From the NCBI RefSeq assembly GCF_000565015.1, contig NZ_JDFF01000001.1, positions 26,603 through 90,602 on the forward strand: 64,000 nt of DNA, written 5' to 3'. The stretch is from Porphyromonas catoniae ATCC 51270. GTDB lineage: Bacteria; Bacteroidota; Bacteroidia; Bacteroidales; Porphyromonadaceae. How positions within the stretch are numbered: the first letter of the stretch is position 1; each line of letters opens with the position of its first letter. Shown one piece after another: positions 19,209-27,988 of the stretch. Made by a program: the position numbers and the translations under genes. The notes under the pieces were generated by a model. It saw only the letters and a list, made by a program, of their open reading frames with translations, made no database searches and had not been told where the DNA came from.

Positions 19209-22200
19209 ATGAAGAATGAAAGACTTTTTTTTCATCGAGGTCAGTTGACTAGGTTCTTATCCTATTCACTGCTCTCAGTTGCCCTCTTCATGCCCACTGC
19301 TACCACATGGGCAGAGACACACACGACAACGCTCACCCAGACAACCAGCAAGCTACGTGGACGTATCGTGGATGCTAAGACAGGTGAGGCGATTATCGGG
19401 GCAAGCATCCAAGTAAAAGGGAAGAAACAAGTAGGGACAGCCTCCGATATACAGGGGGGCTACACGCTCTCTGCTTCCCCTGGTGACCTACTCGTCATCA
19501 CCTGTATTGGTTACCAGACGCTCGAGGTACGTGCCACTGCTGGTGAACAGATAATTCAGCTCAAGGAAGATGCTAAGATGCTCGTCGAACTTGTTGTCGT
19601 CGGTTACACCACACAACGCAAGGAGAGCCTCACAGGTGCCATGATTAGCCTCAAGGACAGCAAGCTCAAGGATCTCACCACTCCCTCCGTTGGTAATCTG
19701 CTCAATGGCAAAGCCCCTGGCGTGTATGTTTCACCTGGCTCTGGACAACCAGGCTCAGATGCAGCTGTGGTCATCCGTGGGCAAGCAACCCTCAACGGGA
19801 ATACACGCCCCCTCTGGGTCATCGATGGGGTAATCGTTGGAGATAGCCCTGGACAGCTCAACCCTCAGGACATAGAGAGTGTTACGATCCTCAAGGATGC
19901 CGCCTCTACCGCTATATATGGATCAGCTGGTGCCAATGGAGTTGTAGTAGTCACAACGAAAACCAGTCGCTCAGGGAAGGTACGTATATCAGCTTCTCTT
20001 CGCGCAGGAATAACCCAGCTCACCAATGGTAATCTGCGAATGATGAATGGGCAGGAGCTATATGACCTCTTTGCCTCTGCGCAGAATGCCGGGAGCATAG
20101 CTTTCTCCCGCTGGAAACCCGAACTAAGGAATACGAACTTTGACTGGTGGAAGTTTGCCACACGTACAGGCTTCACACAAGACTATAACGTTATGCTTCA
20201 GGGCGGAAGTGAGACACTGAACTCACTCTTCTCCCTAGGATATTATGATGAAAAGGGAGCGGTCAAGGGATTCGATTACAAGCGATACAGCTTCCGTCTC
20301 AAGACCAATTATCAGCCTCTCGAATGGCTCACCATTCGCCCCTCTCTCAGCGGTGCGATGCAGACCTCTGATGATCGTCAGCATAGCGTCACTTCCATGT
20401 ACTCCATGCTCCCCTGGGATAAGCCCTACGACGACGAAGGCAAGCCCGTCCCACATAAATCCCCAGGCTGGGTCAATAGCAACAGCACAAACTACGTGTA
20501 TGACTTGCAGTGGAACCACGGTGACACACGTAACTATGAGTTCATGGGCAACCTCGACTTCGATGTCCGTATAGCACCATGGCTGACGTTCTCCTCAGTC
20601 AACAACTATAAGTATCTGCACAGAGCGCAGCACGGCTACCAAGACCCGCGCTCTAATGCAGGTCAGAGCGTAGAGGGGCGCATCACAGAGTATCATCTAG
20701 AGGTAGCACGGCGATACACAAACCAGAAGCTACTCACCAATAACAGCTGGGGCTCACACAATCTAAGTGGACTAGTCGCATACGAATTCAATGACTACTG
20801 GCATAAGACTCTAGATGTCTATGGGCGAGGGTTTACCCCTGGCTTCGAGGTACTGGACATCGTGGCTAAACCAGAGAGGACAAAGGGTGGCATAGCTGAA
20901 TGGGCAGTACAATCCATCTTTGCCAATGCTCGCTATAGCTATGACAATCGTTATCTCCTAGAGGGATCGGTACGTCGTGATGGAGCCTCCAACCTAGGCT
21001 CAAAAGCGAAGTATGGCACCCTCTTCTCCATCAGTGGAGGGTGGAATATACACAGAGAGTCTTGGTTTAAGGTCAAGGCCTTTGATCAGCTCAAGCTACG
21101 AGCATCATACGGCTCTGCAGGGAACCGCCCTTCAGCTCTCTATCCCCAATATGACCTCTACTCCGTATCCTCCAGCTACGATGGTAGGCCAGGTCTCTTA
21201 ATCTATCAGCTCGGGAACGACAACCTTACCTGGGAGCGTACCTACACCGCAGGTTTAGGTCTAGATGCTTCTCTCTGGGAGAATCGACTTCACTTCACCA
21301 TTGATATCTACTCTAAGAAGACTGATAACATCCTCTACAATGTTCCCACCACGGGTCTCGTAGGGGTCACACACATCTACCGCAACATCGGGAAGATGGA
21401 TAACAAGGGGATCGAAGTCTCCATCGGTGGGGACATCATCCGCACCAAGGATCTTACATGGAGCCTAGATCTCAATATCGGGCATAATGCCAACAAGCTA
21501 ACTGACATCTACCGTCAGTATGATCCGACCACAGGTAAGCTCGTTGCTAAGCCCGTCATCATCAACGATGGCACCTCTATATCTGGCTCAGCAAAGCGAA
21601 TCCTGGAGATTGGTTATCCCATTGATACCTACTACATGCCTGAGTGGGCAGGGGTAGATCGAGAAACGGGGAAGCCTATGTGGTACAAGGATGATGCAAA
21701 CGGGAATAAGGTATCCACCAGCAACTACGCAGAGGCTAAGTACTACAAGCTCGGCAGTGCAGCACCCAAGGTCTTCGGAGGAATATCCACCAGCCTACGC
21801 TGGAAAGAATTTGACCTCTCTGCTACCTTTGGCTACTCACTAGGTGGACAGATCTACAACTATTCTCGCCAAGAATATGACTCCGATCTTGCCTACGCAG
21901 ATCGTAACCAAATGGCACTGCAGAAGGGTTGGTCACGCTGGCAAAAGAAGGGAGACATCGCTACCCACCCTCGTGTACTCTACAACAATAAGGACGCAGG
22001 GCAGAAGGCTTCCTCACGCTATCTGGAGAACAGCTCATTCTTCAAGCTTCGCTCACTTGCTCTAGGATACAACTTTGCCCTTCCTCAGCTGAAGGTGCAG
22101 AATCTTCGCCTTTACCTCAACGCTGAGAACTTATTCACCATCACAAAGTACTCAGGCGTAGACCCTGAGCTACCAGCCTCAGATGGTGCTGTGATGGGGA

Positions 22201-22265
22201 CAACAGGCCCTGGAGTATATCCTCCTGTACGTCGGTTCGTCATTGGGCTAAATCTCTCACTCTAA
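19209..22265 (+). CDS. SusC/RagA-family TonB-dependent outer-membrane transporter
   Basis: A 1018-aa protein from the ATG at 19209 (MKNERLFFHRGQ). The signal peptide ends near TTWAETH. An N-terminal carboxypeptidase-regulatory-like domain (KLRGRIVDAKTGEAIIGASI) is followed by the TonB box region, then a plug domain with KDAASTAIYGSAGANGVVVVTT, then a 22-strand barrel ending in RRFVIGLNLSL with the terminal hydrophobic strand. SusC proteins import glycans or peptides through the outer membrane with a SusD lid. The partner gene follows after 14 bp. No hydrolase, sensor or anti-sigma gene is nearby, so the substrate cannot be inferred; peptides, as for RagAB of P. gingivalis, are one option. Confidence 0.95.
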   Translation: MKNERLFFHRGQLTRFLSYSLLSVALFMPTATTWAETHTTTLTQTTSKLRGRIVDAKTGEAIIGASIQVKGKKQVGTASDIQGGYTLSASPGDLLVITCIGYQTLEVRATAGEQIIQLKEDAKMLVELVVVGYTTQRKESLTGAMISLKDSKLKDLTTPSVGNLLNGKAPGVYVSPGSGQPGSDAAVVIRGQATLNGNTRPLWVIDGVIVGDSPGQLNPQDIESVTILKDAASTAIYGSAGANGVVVVTTKTSRSGKVRISASLRAGITQLTNGNLRMMNGQELYDLFASAQNAGSIAFSRWKPELRNTNFDWWKFATRTGFTQDYNVMLQGGSETLNSLFSLGYYDEKGAVKGFDYKRYSFRLKTNYQPLEWLTIRPSLSGAMQTSDDRQHSVTSMYSMLPWDKPYDDEGKPVPHKSPGWVNSNSTNYVYDLQWNHGDTRNYEFMGNLDFDVRIAPWLTFSSVNNYKYLHRAQHGYQDPRSNAGQSVEGRITEYHLEVARRYTNQKLLTNNSWGSHNLSGLVAYEFNDYWHKTLDVYGRGFTPGFEVLDIVAKPERTKGGIAEWAVQSIFANARYSYDNRYLLEGSVRRDGASNLGSKAKYGTLFSISGGWNIHRESWFKVKAFDQLKLRASYGSAGNRPSALYPQYDLYSVSSSYDGRPGLLIYQLGNDNLTWERTYTAGLGLDASLWENRLHFTIDIYSKKTDNILYNVPTTGLVGVTHIYRNIGKMDNKGIEVSIGGDIIRTKDLTWSLDLNIGHNANKLTDIYRQYDPTTGKLVAKPVIINDGTSISGSAKRILEIGYPIDTYYMPEWAGVDRETGKPMWYKDDANGNKVSTSNYAEAKYYKLGSAAPKVFGGISTSLRWKEFDLSATFGYSLGGQIYNYSRQEYDSDLAYADRNQMALQKGWSRWQKKGDIATHPRVLYNNKDAGQKASSRYLENSSFFKLRSLALGYNFALPQLKVQNLRLYLNAENLFTITKYSGVDPELPASDGAVMGTTGPGVYPPVRRFVIGLNLSL

Positions 22266-22279
22266 CATCTGCTACAGAC

Positions 22280-24007
22280 ATGAATAAGATAGTCACATTC
22301 TTAGTAGCCATAGCGTTACTCATGAGCTGTTCCCTTGACCGAGAACCCAAGGGATACGCCACTAAAGAGAAAATCCTAGAAGAGCCAGGTAAGGTCATTG
22401 GCGACCTAGTAAACGGTGTCTATGCTCAGCTCAAAGCTTGGAGTGACCCCATGCACCGCTGTGGTGAATATGCTGGGGATAACATCATGATACGAGGTGC
22501 CTCCACCGACCCCTTCTTTGAGTTCATTACGTTCAGCCGTACTCCAAATAACGACCGCTTACAGTCCTTCTGGGATAATAGCTACAAGGCTATTGCTCAG
22601 GCCTCAAACATCGTTGAGATGCTCGGTGCAAGTACCGACAGAGAGGTGAAGGAAAAGATTGGAGAATGCTACTTCGTGAGAGGGCTTCTCTACTTCTACT
22701 TAGTACGAGCCTTTGGACGACCTTACTACCAAGCACCAGAAACAAACCTTGGTGTACCGGTTGTAACCCAGATCCCAAAGAATGTCTTGGGCGACTTCAG
22801 CCTCCCCGACCGCATGACCGTAGAGAAAACCTATGAGCAAGCCATCGCTGACCTAAAGAAGGCCGAGGAGCTCCTCCCCAGTGCATCTGCACAGCCATTC
22901 CGAGGCTCTAAAGAGGCAGCTCAAGCTCTCCTCTCACGTGTGTATCTCTATATGAGTGGCACGTACGACCAGCCAAATGTGGCGTACGCTAAGCTCGCAG
23001 TAGAATATGCGACAAAGGTTATCTCTAGTGGCAAATATGCACTCTTACCTCGTGATGAGTTCATGAAGTACAACACAATCCTCCCCGAGAACAACAAAGA
23101 GTCAATCTTTGTCATCCGTCGCTTAGCTTCGGAGTTCTCTGGCTATGACCACTATTATGGTGTCGGGGGTATGTACGCGAATATCGGGGGTATGGGCTGG
23201 GGAGAAATGTACGCCAGCGCTAAATACCTTGCCTTGCTGGATGAAACAGGGCGCAACGACTATCGTCCTGATCAGAGACGTATCGTAGATGCTCGTGCAG
23301 CCTTCATCGAACCCGTCTACAAAGAGGGCAACAAGGAAGTATTTCGCTTCATCAAGACCGAAGGAAGTGGGGATCAGAACTACCTCCAGCTCCCGACAAA
23401 GCACACGGGAGGGAAGATAACCGTCAGCGAAACCATTACAGACGGGAACAACCAGCAGAGGGAAATAACCTACGAGCTAACGGCAGTAAATGCAGCACAA
23501 GGGATCTATAGCATCAACTATAAGGGCACAACATATCAGGGGGTACTCGACTACGACATCACCCTCAACCGAGCCTATCCAATGTTTTACATCACCAAGT
23601 GTTCTCGTGAGGGCGAGGATAGCCATCTGCACTCACCCGTGATTAGTCGCCTAGCTGAGATCTACCTCAACCGTGCCGAGGCCGAGGCCAAACTCGGCAA
23701 CTACAGCGCAGCACTCTCCGATCTTAACCAGGTACGTACACGCTCTCTTCCTAGTGCTGCGTACTCCAGTCTAGATGCCACAACGGCGGCAACTCGTATC
23801 GACAAGGAGCGACAGCTTGAGCTCGCCTTCCAAGCAGAGCGTAGCTATGACGTATTCCGTAATGGTGGTTCACTCGTGCGTCGCTACCCTGGGGCGCATA
23901 ACCAGACTGAAGACATTGCTCCTACAGACTATCGAGTCATCTACTTCATTCCGCAGAATGCCATCAACTCTTACCCAGGTAAGTTAACGCAGAACCCAAC
24001 TCACTAG
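22280..24007 (+). CDS. SusD/RagB-family nutrient-binding outer-membrane lipoprotein
   Basis: A 575-aa lipoprotein with signal and lipobox LLMSC (Cys17). SusD hallmarks are the helical TPR-like region with ECYFVRGLLYFYLVRAFGRPYYQ and YEQAIADLKKAEELLP, and the C-terminal LAEIYLNRAEAEAKLGNYSAALSDLNQVRTR and ERQLELAFQAERSYDVFR. It caps the SusC transporter and binds the substrate at the cell surface. It is 14 bp downstream of the susC stop and is followed by a strong terminator, so the locus is a minimal two-gene unit. Confidence 0.95.
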   Translation: MNKIVTFLVAIALLMSCSLDREPKGYATKEKILEEPGKVIGDLVNGVYAQLKAWSDPMHRCGEYAGDNIMIRGASTDPFFEFITFSRTPNNDRLQSFWDNSYKAIAQASNIVEMLGASTDREVKEKIGECYFVRGLLYFYLVRAFGRPYYQAPETNLGVPVVTQIPKNVLGDFSLPDRMTVEKTYEQAIADLKKAEELLPSASAQPFRGSKEAAQALLSRVYLYMSGTYDQPNVAYAKLAVEYATKVISSGKYALLPRDEFMKYNTILPENNKESIFVIRRLASEFSGYDHYYGVGGMYANIGGMGWGEMYASAKYLALLDETGRNDYRPDQRRIVDARAAFIEPVYKEGNKEVFRFIKTEGSGDQNYLQLPTKHTGGKITVSETITDGNNQQREITYELTAVNAAQGIYSINYKGTTYQGVLDYDITLNRAYPMFYITKCSREGEDSHLHSPVISRLAEIYLNRAEAEAKLGNYSAALSDLNQVRTRSLPSAAYSSLDATTAATRIDKERQLELAFQAERSYDVFRNGGSLVRRYPGAHNQTEDIAPTDYRVIYFIPQNAINSYPGKLTQNPTH

Positions 24008-24031
24008 AGCAAGAAATATCCTACAAAAAGC

Positions 24032-24067
24032 AAACAGCCTCTACTCTCATTTGAGTAGAGGCTGTTT
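24032..24067. terminator. Bidirectional terminator between susD and the DUF4834 gene
   Basis: A 15-bp perfect stem (AAACAGCCTCTACTC at 24032-24046 with 24053-24067) and a 6-nt loop TCATTT, with A-rich and T-rich flanks. It sits between convergent genes and can serve both strands. Confidence 0.88.
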
Positions 24068-24114
24068 ACGTTACAGTGCGAAGGATTTACACTGCTATCA
24101 CATCGCTCATCACA

Positions 24115-24408
24115 TTATTCTTTTGGAAGCTCCTCGAAGTCCACGTACTCATCGGATGCGGCACGCTCAAACTTGCGGGCTTCGATATCGTCTAATTCCT
24201 GCTTCTGTTGGCTAGCTGAACCGGCACTCGAGCCTCGACTACTACCTCGGCTTGACGTACGTTGCTGCCGAGAGTAGTCTCCTGCCCCATCGCCTCCCAT
24301 ACGCTCCTGCACCCGACGTAAGATGTGGCTGAGAAGCCATACCTGGATGCGTGCACGGAAGAACCAGAGCACCCATAATATAAGTAGGAAGATGATGAAT
24401 CCTTTCAT
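24115..24408 (-). CDS. DUF4834-family small membrane protein
   Basis: A 97-aa protein with one N-terminal membrane segment (FIIFLLILWVLWFF, residues 4-17), a basic amphipathic stretch, then a Ser/Gly/Arg-rich low-complexity region (about 50-70) and the end KFERAASDEYVDFEELPKE. This layout matches DUF4834, a Bacteroidota family of unknown function. It is the last gene of the psd-pssA operon, 53 bp after pssA. A link to membrane lipid synthesis is suggested only by position. Confidence 0.75.
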   Translation of the reverse strand: MKGFIIFLLILWVLWFFRARIQVWLLSHILRRVQERMGGDGAGDYSRQQRTSSRGSSRGSSAGSASQQKQELDDIEARKFERAASDEYVDFEELPKE

Positions 24409-24461
24409 TGTTACCTATTATAGATGATACATGCTCTAGCAAGGGCAAAGAGCGTGCCAAA

Positions 24462-25151
24462 CTAAGCTTCCCTAGCGGGGAGAAGCGAAAGGAAAATGTA
24501 GGCAATGATAGTCAGAGTGCAACCAAACCAGCCCTCGAAGACCACAGCCACAAGAGCTATGACAACAAGGACAATCTGACGCCAAAGAGCCTTCAGGGGT
24601 GCTTTCTTTAGCTTAAAAGAAAACATTGGGAAGTCACTCACCATAAGCGCAGAGAGAATCACTGCTAGGACAAGGTATGTGATGAGCGTCAGCTGGGAGC
24701 CAATCGTAAAGCTAATTGAGGGAATGGCAAACGCACATCCAATCCAAAAGAGCGCACTTGACGGCACGGGCAGGCCAAGGAAGGAGGTGGCTTGCCGTGT
24801 GTCGTTGTTAAACTTCGCTAGGCGCAGGGCTGCAAAGGCAGGCAGGATGAATATCCCATAGGCCCAAGGACTACCACCCGTAAGCTGACTCAAACCCTGA
24901 TAAACAAGAATGGATGGTGCAACACCGAAGCTCACGACGTCGGCAAGCGAGTCCAAATCCTTACCAATCGCACTCGTTACGCCGAGAAGTCTTGCCACAA
25001 GCCCGTCGAAGAAGTCAAATACGGCAGCTAGGACAATGCACCGTGCCCCAAGCGTTATATCTTGCGTTTGGAAGGAGAGTACGATGCCAAGTACTCCAGA
25101 GAGGAGATTGGCGCAAGTAATAGCGTTGGGGATATGTCTCTTGATACTCAT
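24462..25151 (-). CDS. pssA: CDP-diacylglycerol-serine O-phosphatidyltransferase
   Basis: A 229-aa integral membrane enzyme making phosphatidylserine from CDP-diacylglycerol and serine. The CDP-alcohol phosphotransferase signature is complete: DFFDGLVARLLGVTSAIGKD and on to LDSLAD (DGxxAR...G...D...D). Six or more hydrophobic segments are visible. It begins 10 bp after psd, which uses its product, so the two make phosphatidylethanolamine together. Confidence 0.95.
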   Translation of the reverse strand: MSIKRHIPNAITCANLLSGVLGIVLSFQTQDITLGARCIVLAAVFDFFDGLVARLLGVTSAIGKDLDSLADVVSFGVAPSILVYQGLSQLTGGSPWAYGIFILPAFAALRLAKFNNDTRQATSFLGLPVPSSALFWIGCAFAIPSISFTIGSQLTLITYLVLAVILSALMVSDFPMFSFKLKKAPLKALWRQIVLVVIALVAVVFEGWFGCTLTIIAYIFLSLLPAREA

Positions 25152-25161
25152 GAGTAGAAGC

Positions 25162-25815
25162 TTAGCGGGGGAGCGTGGCGATGTCGGTAATATTCCCCTT
25201 TACACGCTGCCCGACCTTCACGTGCACTTCGGTGCCGAGAGGAAGATAAAGGTCCACGCGCGAACCAAACTTGATGAAGCCCAGATTCTCGTTGATACCA
25301 ACCTTTTGCCCGACCTCGGGATAAGTAACGATGCGACGTGCGATAGCACCTGCTACTTGGCGCACGAGGATGGGATCTCCTCCCTCACTACGAATAACGA
25401 CAGCTGAGCGTTCGTTATCGGTACTGCTCTTGGGGAGGTGCGCAGAGAGGAAACGCCCTGGCGTGTGTGATACATGCTCAATCGTCCCATTGCAGGGAAC
25501 CCAGTTCACGTGCATGTCGAAGACGTTCATAAAGACAGAGACCTGCAGGCAACGGCAACCGAGGATTTGGGTTTCGTCCGTCTCCTCAATCACTACGATG
25601 CGTCCGTCTGCTGGGCAAACAATTTCCCTATCTCCTGTCGAATGCTTTCGTGGCTCGTAGCGGAAAAAGTTCAGCACTCCGAGGAAAAAAGCAAGAGAGA
25701 TAACGACAGGGATGACACTAAATGCACCAGCATAGAGGGCGATGAAGGCATTGATGCCAATCAAGCCGAGAGCAAAGCCACAGAGTGGGCCTTTTCCTTC
25801 CTTGTGTAATAACAT
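25162..25815 (-). CDS. psd: Phosphatidylserine decarboxylase proenzyme
   Basis: A 217-aa membrane-bound pyruvoyl enzyme converting phosphatidylserine to phosphatidylethanolamine. The short form (archaetidylserine-decarboxylase-like) is indicated by size and by IKFGSRVDLYLPLG near the C-terminus, where cleavage before the Ser of FGS makes the pyruvoyl group. Two hydrophobic segments follow the N-terminus (about 13-45). I chose the ATG at 25815 (MLLHKEGKGPLCG) over a TTG at 25857, because a promoter box (25855-25862) overlaps that TTG. First gene of psd-pssA-DUF4834. Confidence 0.93.
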   Translation of the reverse strand: MLLHKEGKGPLCGFALGLIGINAFIALYAGAFSVIPVVISLAFFLGVLNFFRYEPRKHSTGDREIVCPADGRIVVIEETDETQILGCRCLQVSVFMNVFDMHVNWVPCNGTIEHVSHTPGRFLSAHLPKSSTDNERSAVVIRSEGGDPILVRQVAGAIARRIVTYPEVGQKVGINENLGFIKFGSRVDLYLPLGTEVHVKVGQRVKGNITDIATLPR

Positions 25816-25854
25816 TTCTATTTTGTCTGTAAGCAGATGTCTGATAATTCTGTG

Positions 25855-25862
25855 CAAAAGTA
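25855..25862 (-). promoter_or_regulatory. Putative -7 box for psd operon
   Basis: On the minus strand this reads TACTTTTG (TAnnTTTG), 40 bp before the chosen psd ATG. It decides against the upstream TTG start. Confidence 0.6.
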
Positions 25863-25898
25863 CGGAAAAACGAGGGCTTTCACAGCTGGATGCTTCAT

Positions 25899-27539
25899 TT
25901 AGGACGTAGCTCGCTCCAGCTCCCTAAGGTTCTCCAGCTTCTTTCGTTGCATGAACTCGTAGATACCTTCTAGGTGCTCGGTCACTTTCCCGCCCCCAAA
26001 TTCGTAAACCTTGCTCACCAGTCCGTCGAGGAAGTCTCTGTCGTGCGAAACGAGGATGAGTGTGCCATCATACCGCTGGAGTGCAGCCTTGAGGACTTCC
26101 TTCGTCTTCATATCGAGGTGGTTCGTCGGTTCGTCGAGGATCAAAAGGTTGTAGGGCTCCAGCAAGAGTTTCAGTAGGGCAAGGCGTGTGCGCTCACCCC
26201 CGCTGAGGACCTTGACTTTCTTGGTCGATGCCTCGCCACCGAACATGAATGCACCGAGCAAGTCCTTGATCCGCGTGCGAATGTCGCCCTCTGCCACATC
26301 ATCTATTACTTGGAAGACAGTGCGGGTCTCATCCTCCGTAGCGGTACTATTCTGGGCAAAGTAGCCAACATGCACGTTGTGTCCCAGCTTCAGTGTCCCT
26401 TCATGGTCGAGCTCGTTCATGATGCAGCGCACGAGCGTACTCTTGCCCTCACCGTTCTTCCCAACGAAGGCAATCTTGTCTCCACGCTCGATCATCAGGT
26501 CTACGTGCGAGAAGATCCGCTTGTCTCCAAACGCTTTGCCTACGCCTGCCATCTCCACGGGATAGTTCCCCGAGCGTGGAGCTGGTGGGAAGCTCAGGCG
26601 GATAGCAGACGTATCAATCTCATCCACCTCTACTCGCTCCAGCTTCTCTAGCATGCGCACACGGCTTTGCACTTGGTTGGTCTTTGAATAAGTTCCCTTA
26701 AACCGCTCAATGAACTCCTCCGTCTCGGCAATGAACTTTTGTTGCTCGTCGTAGGCACGTTGTTGCTGTTCTCTTCGCTCGGCTCGGAGGCGTTGGTACT
26801 CAGTATAATTGACTTTGTAGTCGTAGATGCGTCCGCCAGTTATCTCGATGGTGCGCGTAGTAATGCGGTCCACGAACGCTCTATCGTGGCTGATGACCAC
26901 GACAGTCTGATTGCTCTCCACGAGGAAGTCCTCCAGCCACTGAATAGACTCGATGTCGAGGTGGTTAGTAGGCTCGTCGAGCAGGAGCACATCGGGGCGA
27001 CGCAGTAGGAGCTTCGCTAGCTCGATACGCATACGCCAGCCACCCGAGAACTCTGAGGTCTGCCGTCCGAAGTCCTCTCGGCGAAAGCCCAAGCCAAGCA
27101 GTGTCAGTTCGACCGCCTTATCGTAGTTGATTTCTTCGATGGCGTAGTACTTTTCTCCCAGTGCAGTGACCTCCTCGATAATCGCCATATATTCGGGACT
27201 ATCGTAGTCGGTACGGCTTGTCAGCTCCTGATTCAGCACCTCCATACGCTCTGCCATCTGATGGATGTGGCTGAAGGCTTGCTCGGCTTCCTCGAAGACC
27301 GTACGGCCATCCTCGATCATCAGATGCTGTGGCAAGTACGCCACGGTGACGCCCTCCGGCACGGCAACCTTCCCACGTGTGGCCTCACGGCTACCGCTGA
27401 GGATCTTCAGCAGTGTACTTTTCCCAGCACCGTTCTTGCCCATCAGAGCAATGCGGTCCTTCGGGTTAATTACGAACGAAATATTGGAGAAAAGTGGTGC
27501 CCCACCGATCTCTACGGTTAGGGAATCAACTGAAATCAT
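25899..27539 (-). CDS. ABC-F family ATPase
   Basis: A 546-aa soluble protein with two ATP-binding cassettes and no membrane domain. First cassette: Walker A GKNGAGKST, signature FSGGWRMRIELAKLL, Walker B VLLLDEPTNHLD. Second cassette: GKNGEGKST, LSGGERTRLALLKLL, LLILDEPTNHLD. The linker between them is charged and helical (RLRAERREQQQRAYDEQQKF). ABC-F proteins act on the ribosome, in translation factor or antibiotic-protection roles; the EttA/Uup/YbiT type cannot be resolved by eye. A paralogue lies at 46920-48851. No promoter box was found upstream, where the repeat arrays begin about 140 bp away. Confidence 0.93.
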   Translation of the reverse strand: MISVDSLTVEIGGAPLFSNISFVINPKDRIALMGKNGAGKSTLLKILSGSREATRGKVAVPEGVTVAYLPQHLMIEDGRTVFEEAEQAFSHIHQMAERMEVLNQELTSRTDYDSPEYMAIIEEVTALGEKYYAIEEINYDKAVELTLLGLGFRREDFGRQTSEFSGGWRMRIELAKLLLRRPDVLLLDEPTNHLDIESIQWLEDFLVESNQTVVVISHDRAFVDRITTRTIEITGGRIYDYKVNYTEYQRLRAERREQQQRAYDEQQKFIAETEEFIERFKGTYSKTNQVQSRVRMLEKLERVEVDEIDTSAIRLSFPPAPRSGNYPVEMAGVGKAFGDKRIFSHVDLMIERGDKIAFVGKNGEGKSTLVRCIMNELDHEGTLKLGHNVHVGYFAQNSTATEDETRTVFQVIDDVAEGDIRTRIKDLLGAFMFGGEASTKKVKVLSGGERTRLALLKLLLEPYNLLILDEPTNHLDMKTKEVLKAALQRYDGTLILVSHDRDFLDGLVSKVYEFGGGKVTEHLEGIYEFMQRKKLENLRELERATS

Positions 27540-27681
27540 CGTGTTATAAATTACATTTCAAAGGCCTTGCGAAAGGGAAGCCCCGTCTCGCCCTGCCAAC
27601 CTACCCCCAAACGCCTGCCAGCAATACACCTTGCTGACGCTCGCCCTATGGTTGCAAGGCCGAGGATTAGTCCTTGCCAAG

Positions 27682-27791
27682 GCGACCCTTACTGGGGGCT
27701 TTTGCGACCAATATACCTCGCATTTGCGACGTATATACCTCGCACTCGCGACCAATATACGTCGCAAATGCGAGGTATATTGGTCGCAAAC
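27682..27791. repeat. Intergenic array, 5 x 22 bp, GCGACCAATATACC type
   Basis: Units start at 27682, 27704, 27726, 27748 and 27770. The first is partly decayed (GCGACCCTTACTGGGGGC). The others are GCGACCAATATACCTCGC, GCGACGTATATACCTCGC, GCGACCAATATACGTCGC and GCGAGGTATATTGGTCGC; the last is the exact reverse complement of the second unit's core. Each unit ends with a 4-base spacer. Two decayed 22-bp steps (27792-27835) connect it in phase with the array at 27836. It lies between the ugd stop and the ABC-F start. Confidence 0.88.
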
Positions 27792-27835
27792 GGGAGGATA
27801 AGTGCTTAATTTTCAAACCCTCATACCCTGCAATC

Positions 27836-27967
27836 AGAAGGTATATACCGTGCATCAGCACCGTATATTGGGTGCGTTTGCACCGTATATTGGGTGCATC
27901 AGCACCGTATATAGGGTGCACTTGCACCGTATATACCTAATTTTTGCACCGTATATAGGGTGCAAAA
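27836..27967. repeat. Intergenic array, 6 x 22 bp, GCACCGTATATAGGGTGC type
   Basis: Units start at 27836, 27858, 27880, 27902, 27924 and 27946. Cores: AAGGTATATACCGTGC (first, partly decayed), GCACCGTATATTGGGTGC twice, GCACCGTATATAGGGTGC, GCACCGTATATACCTAA, GCACCGTATATAGGGTGC. It ends 21 bp before the ugd stop codon. It is in register with the preceding array: 27682 to 27967 is 13 steps of 22 bp. Confidence 0.88.
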
Positions 27968-27988
27968 TCAACCTAAAGACTTAGGGAA

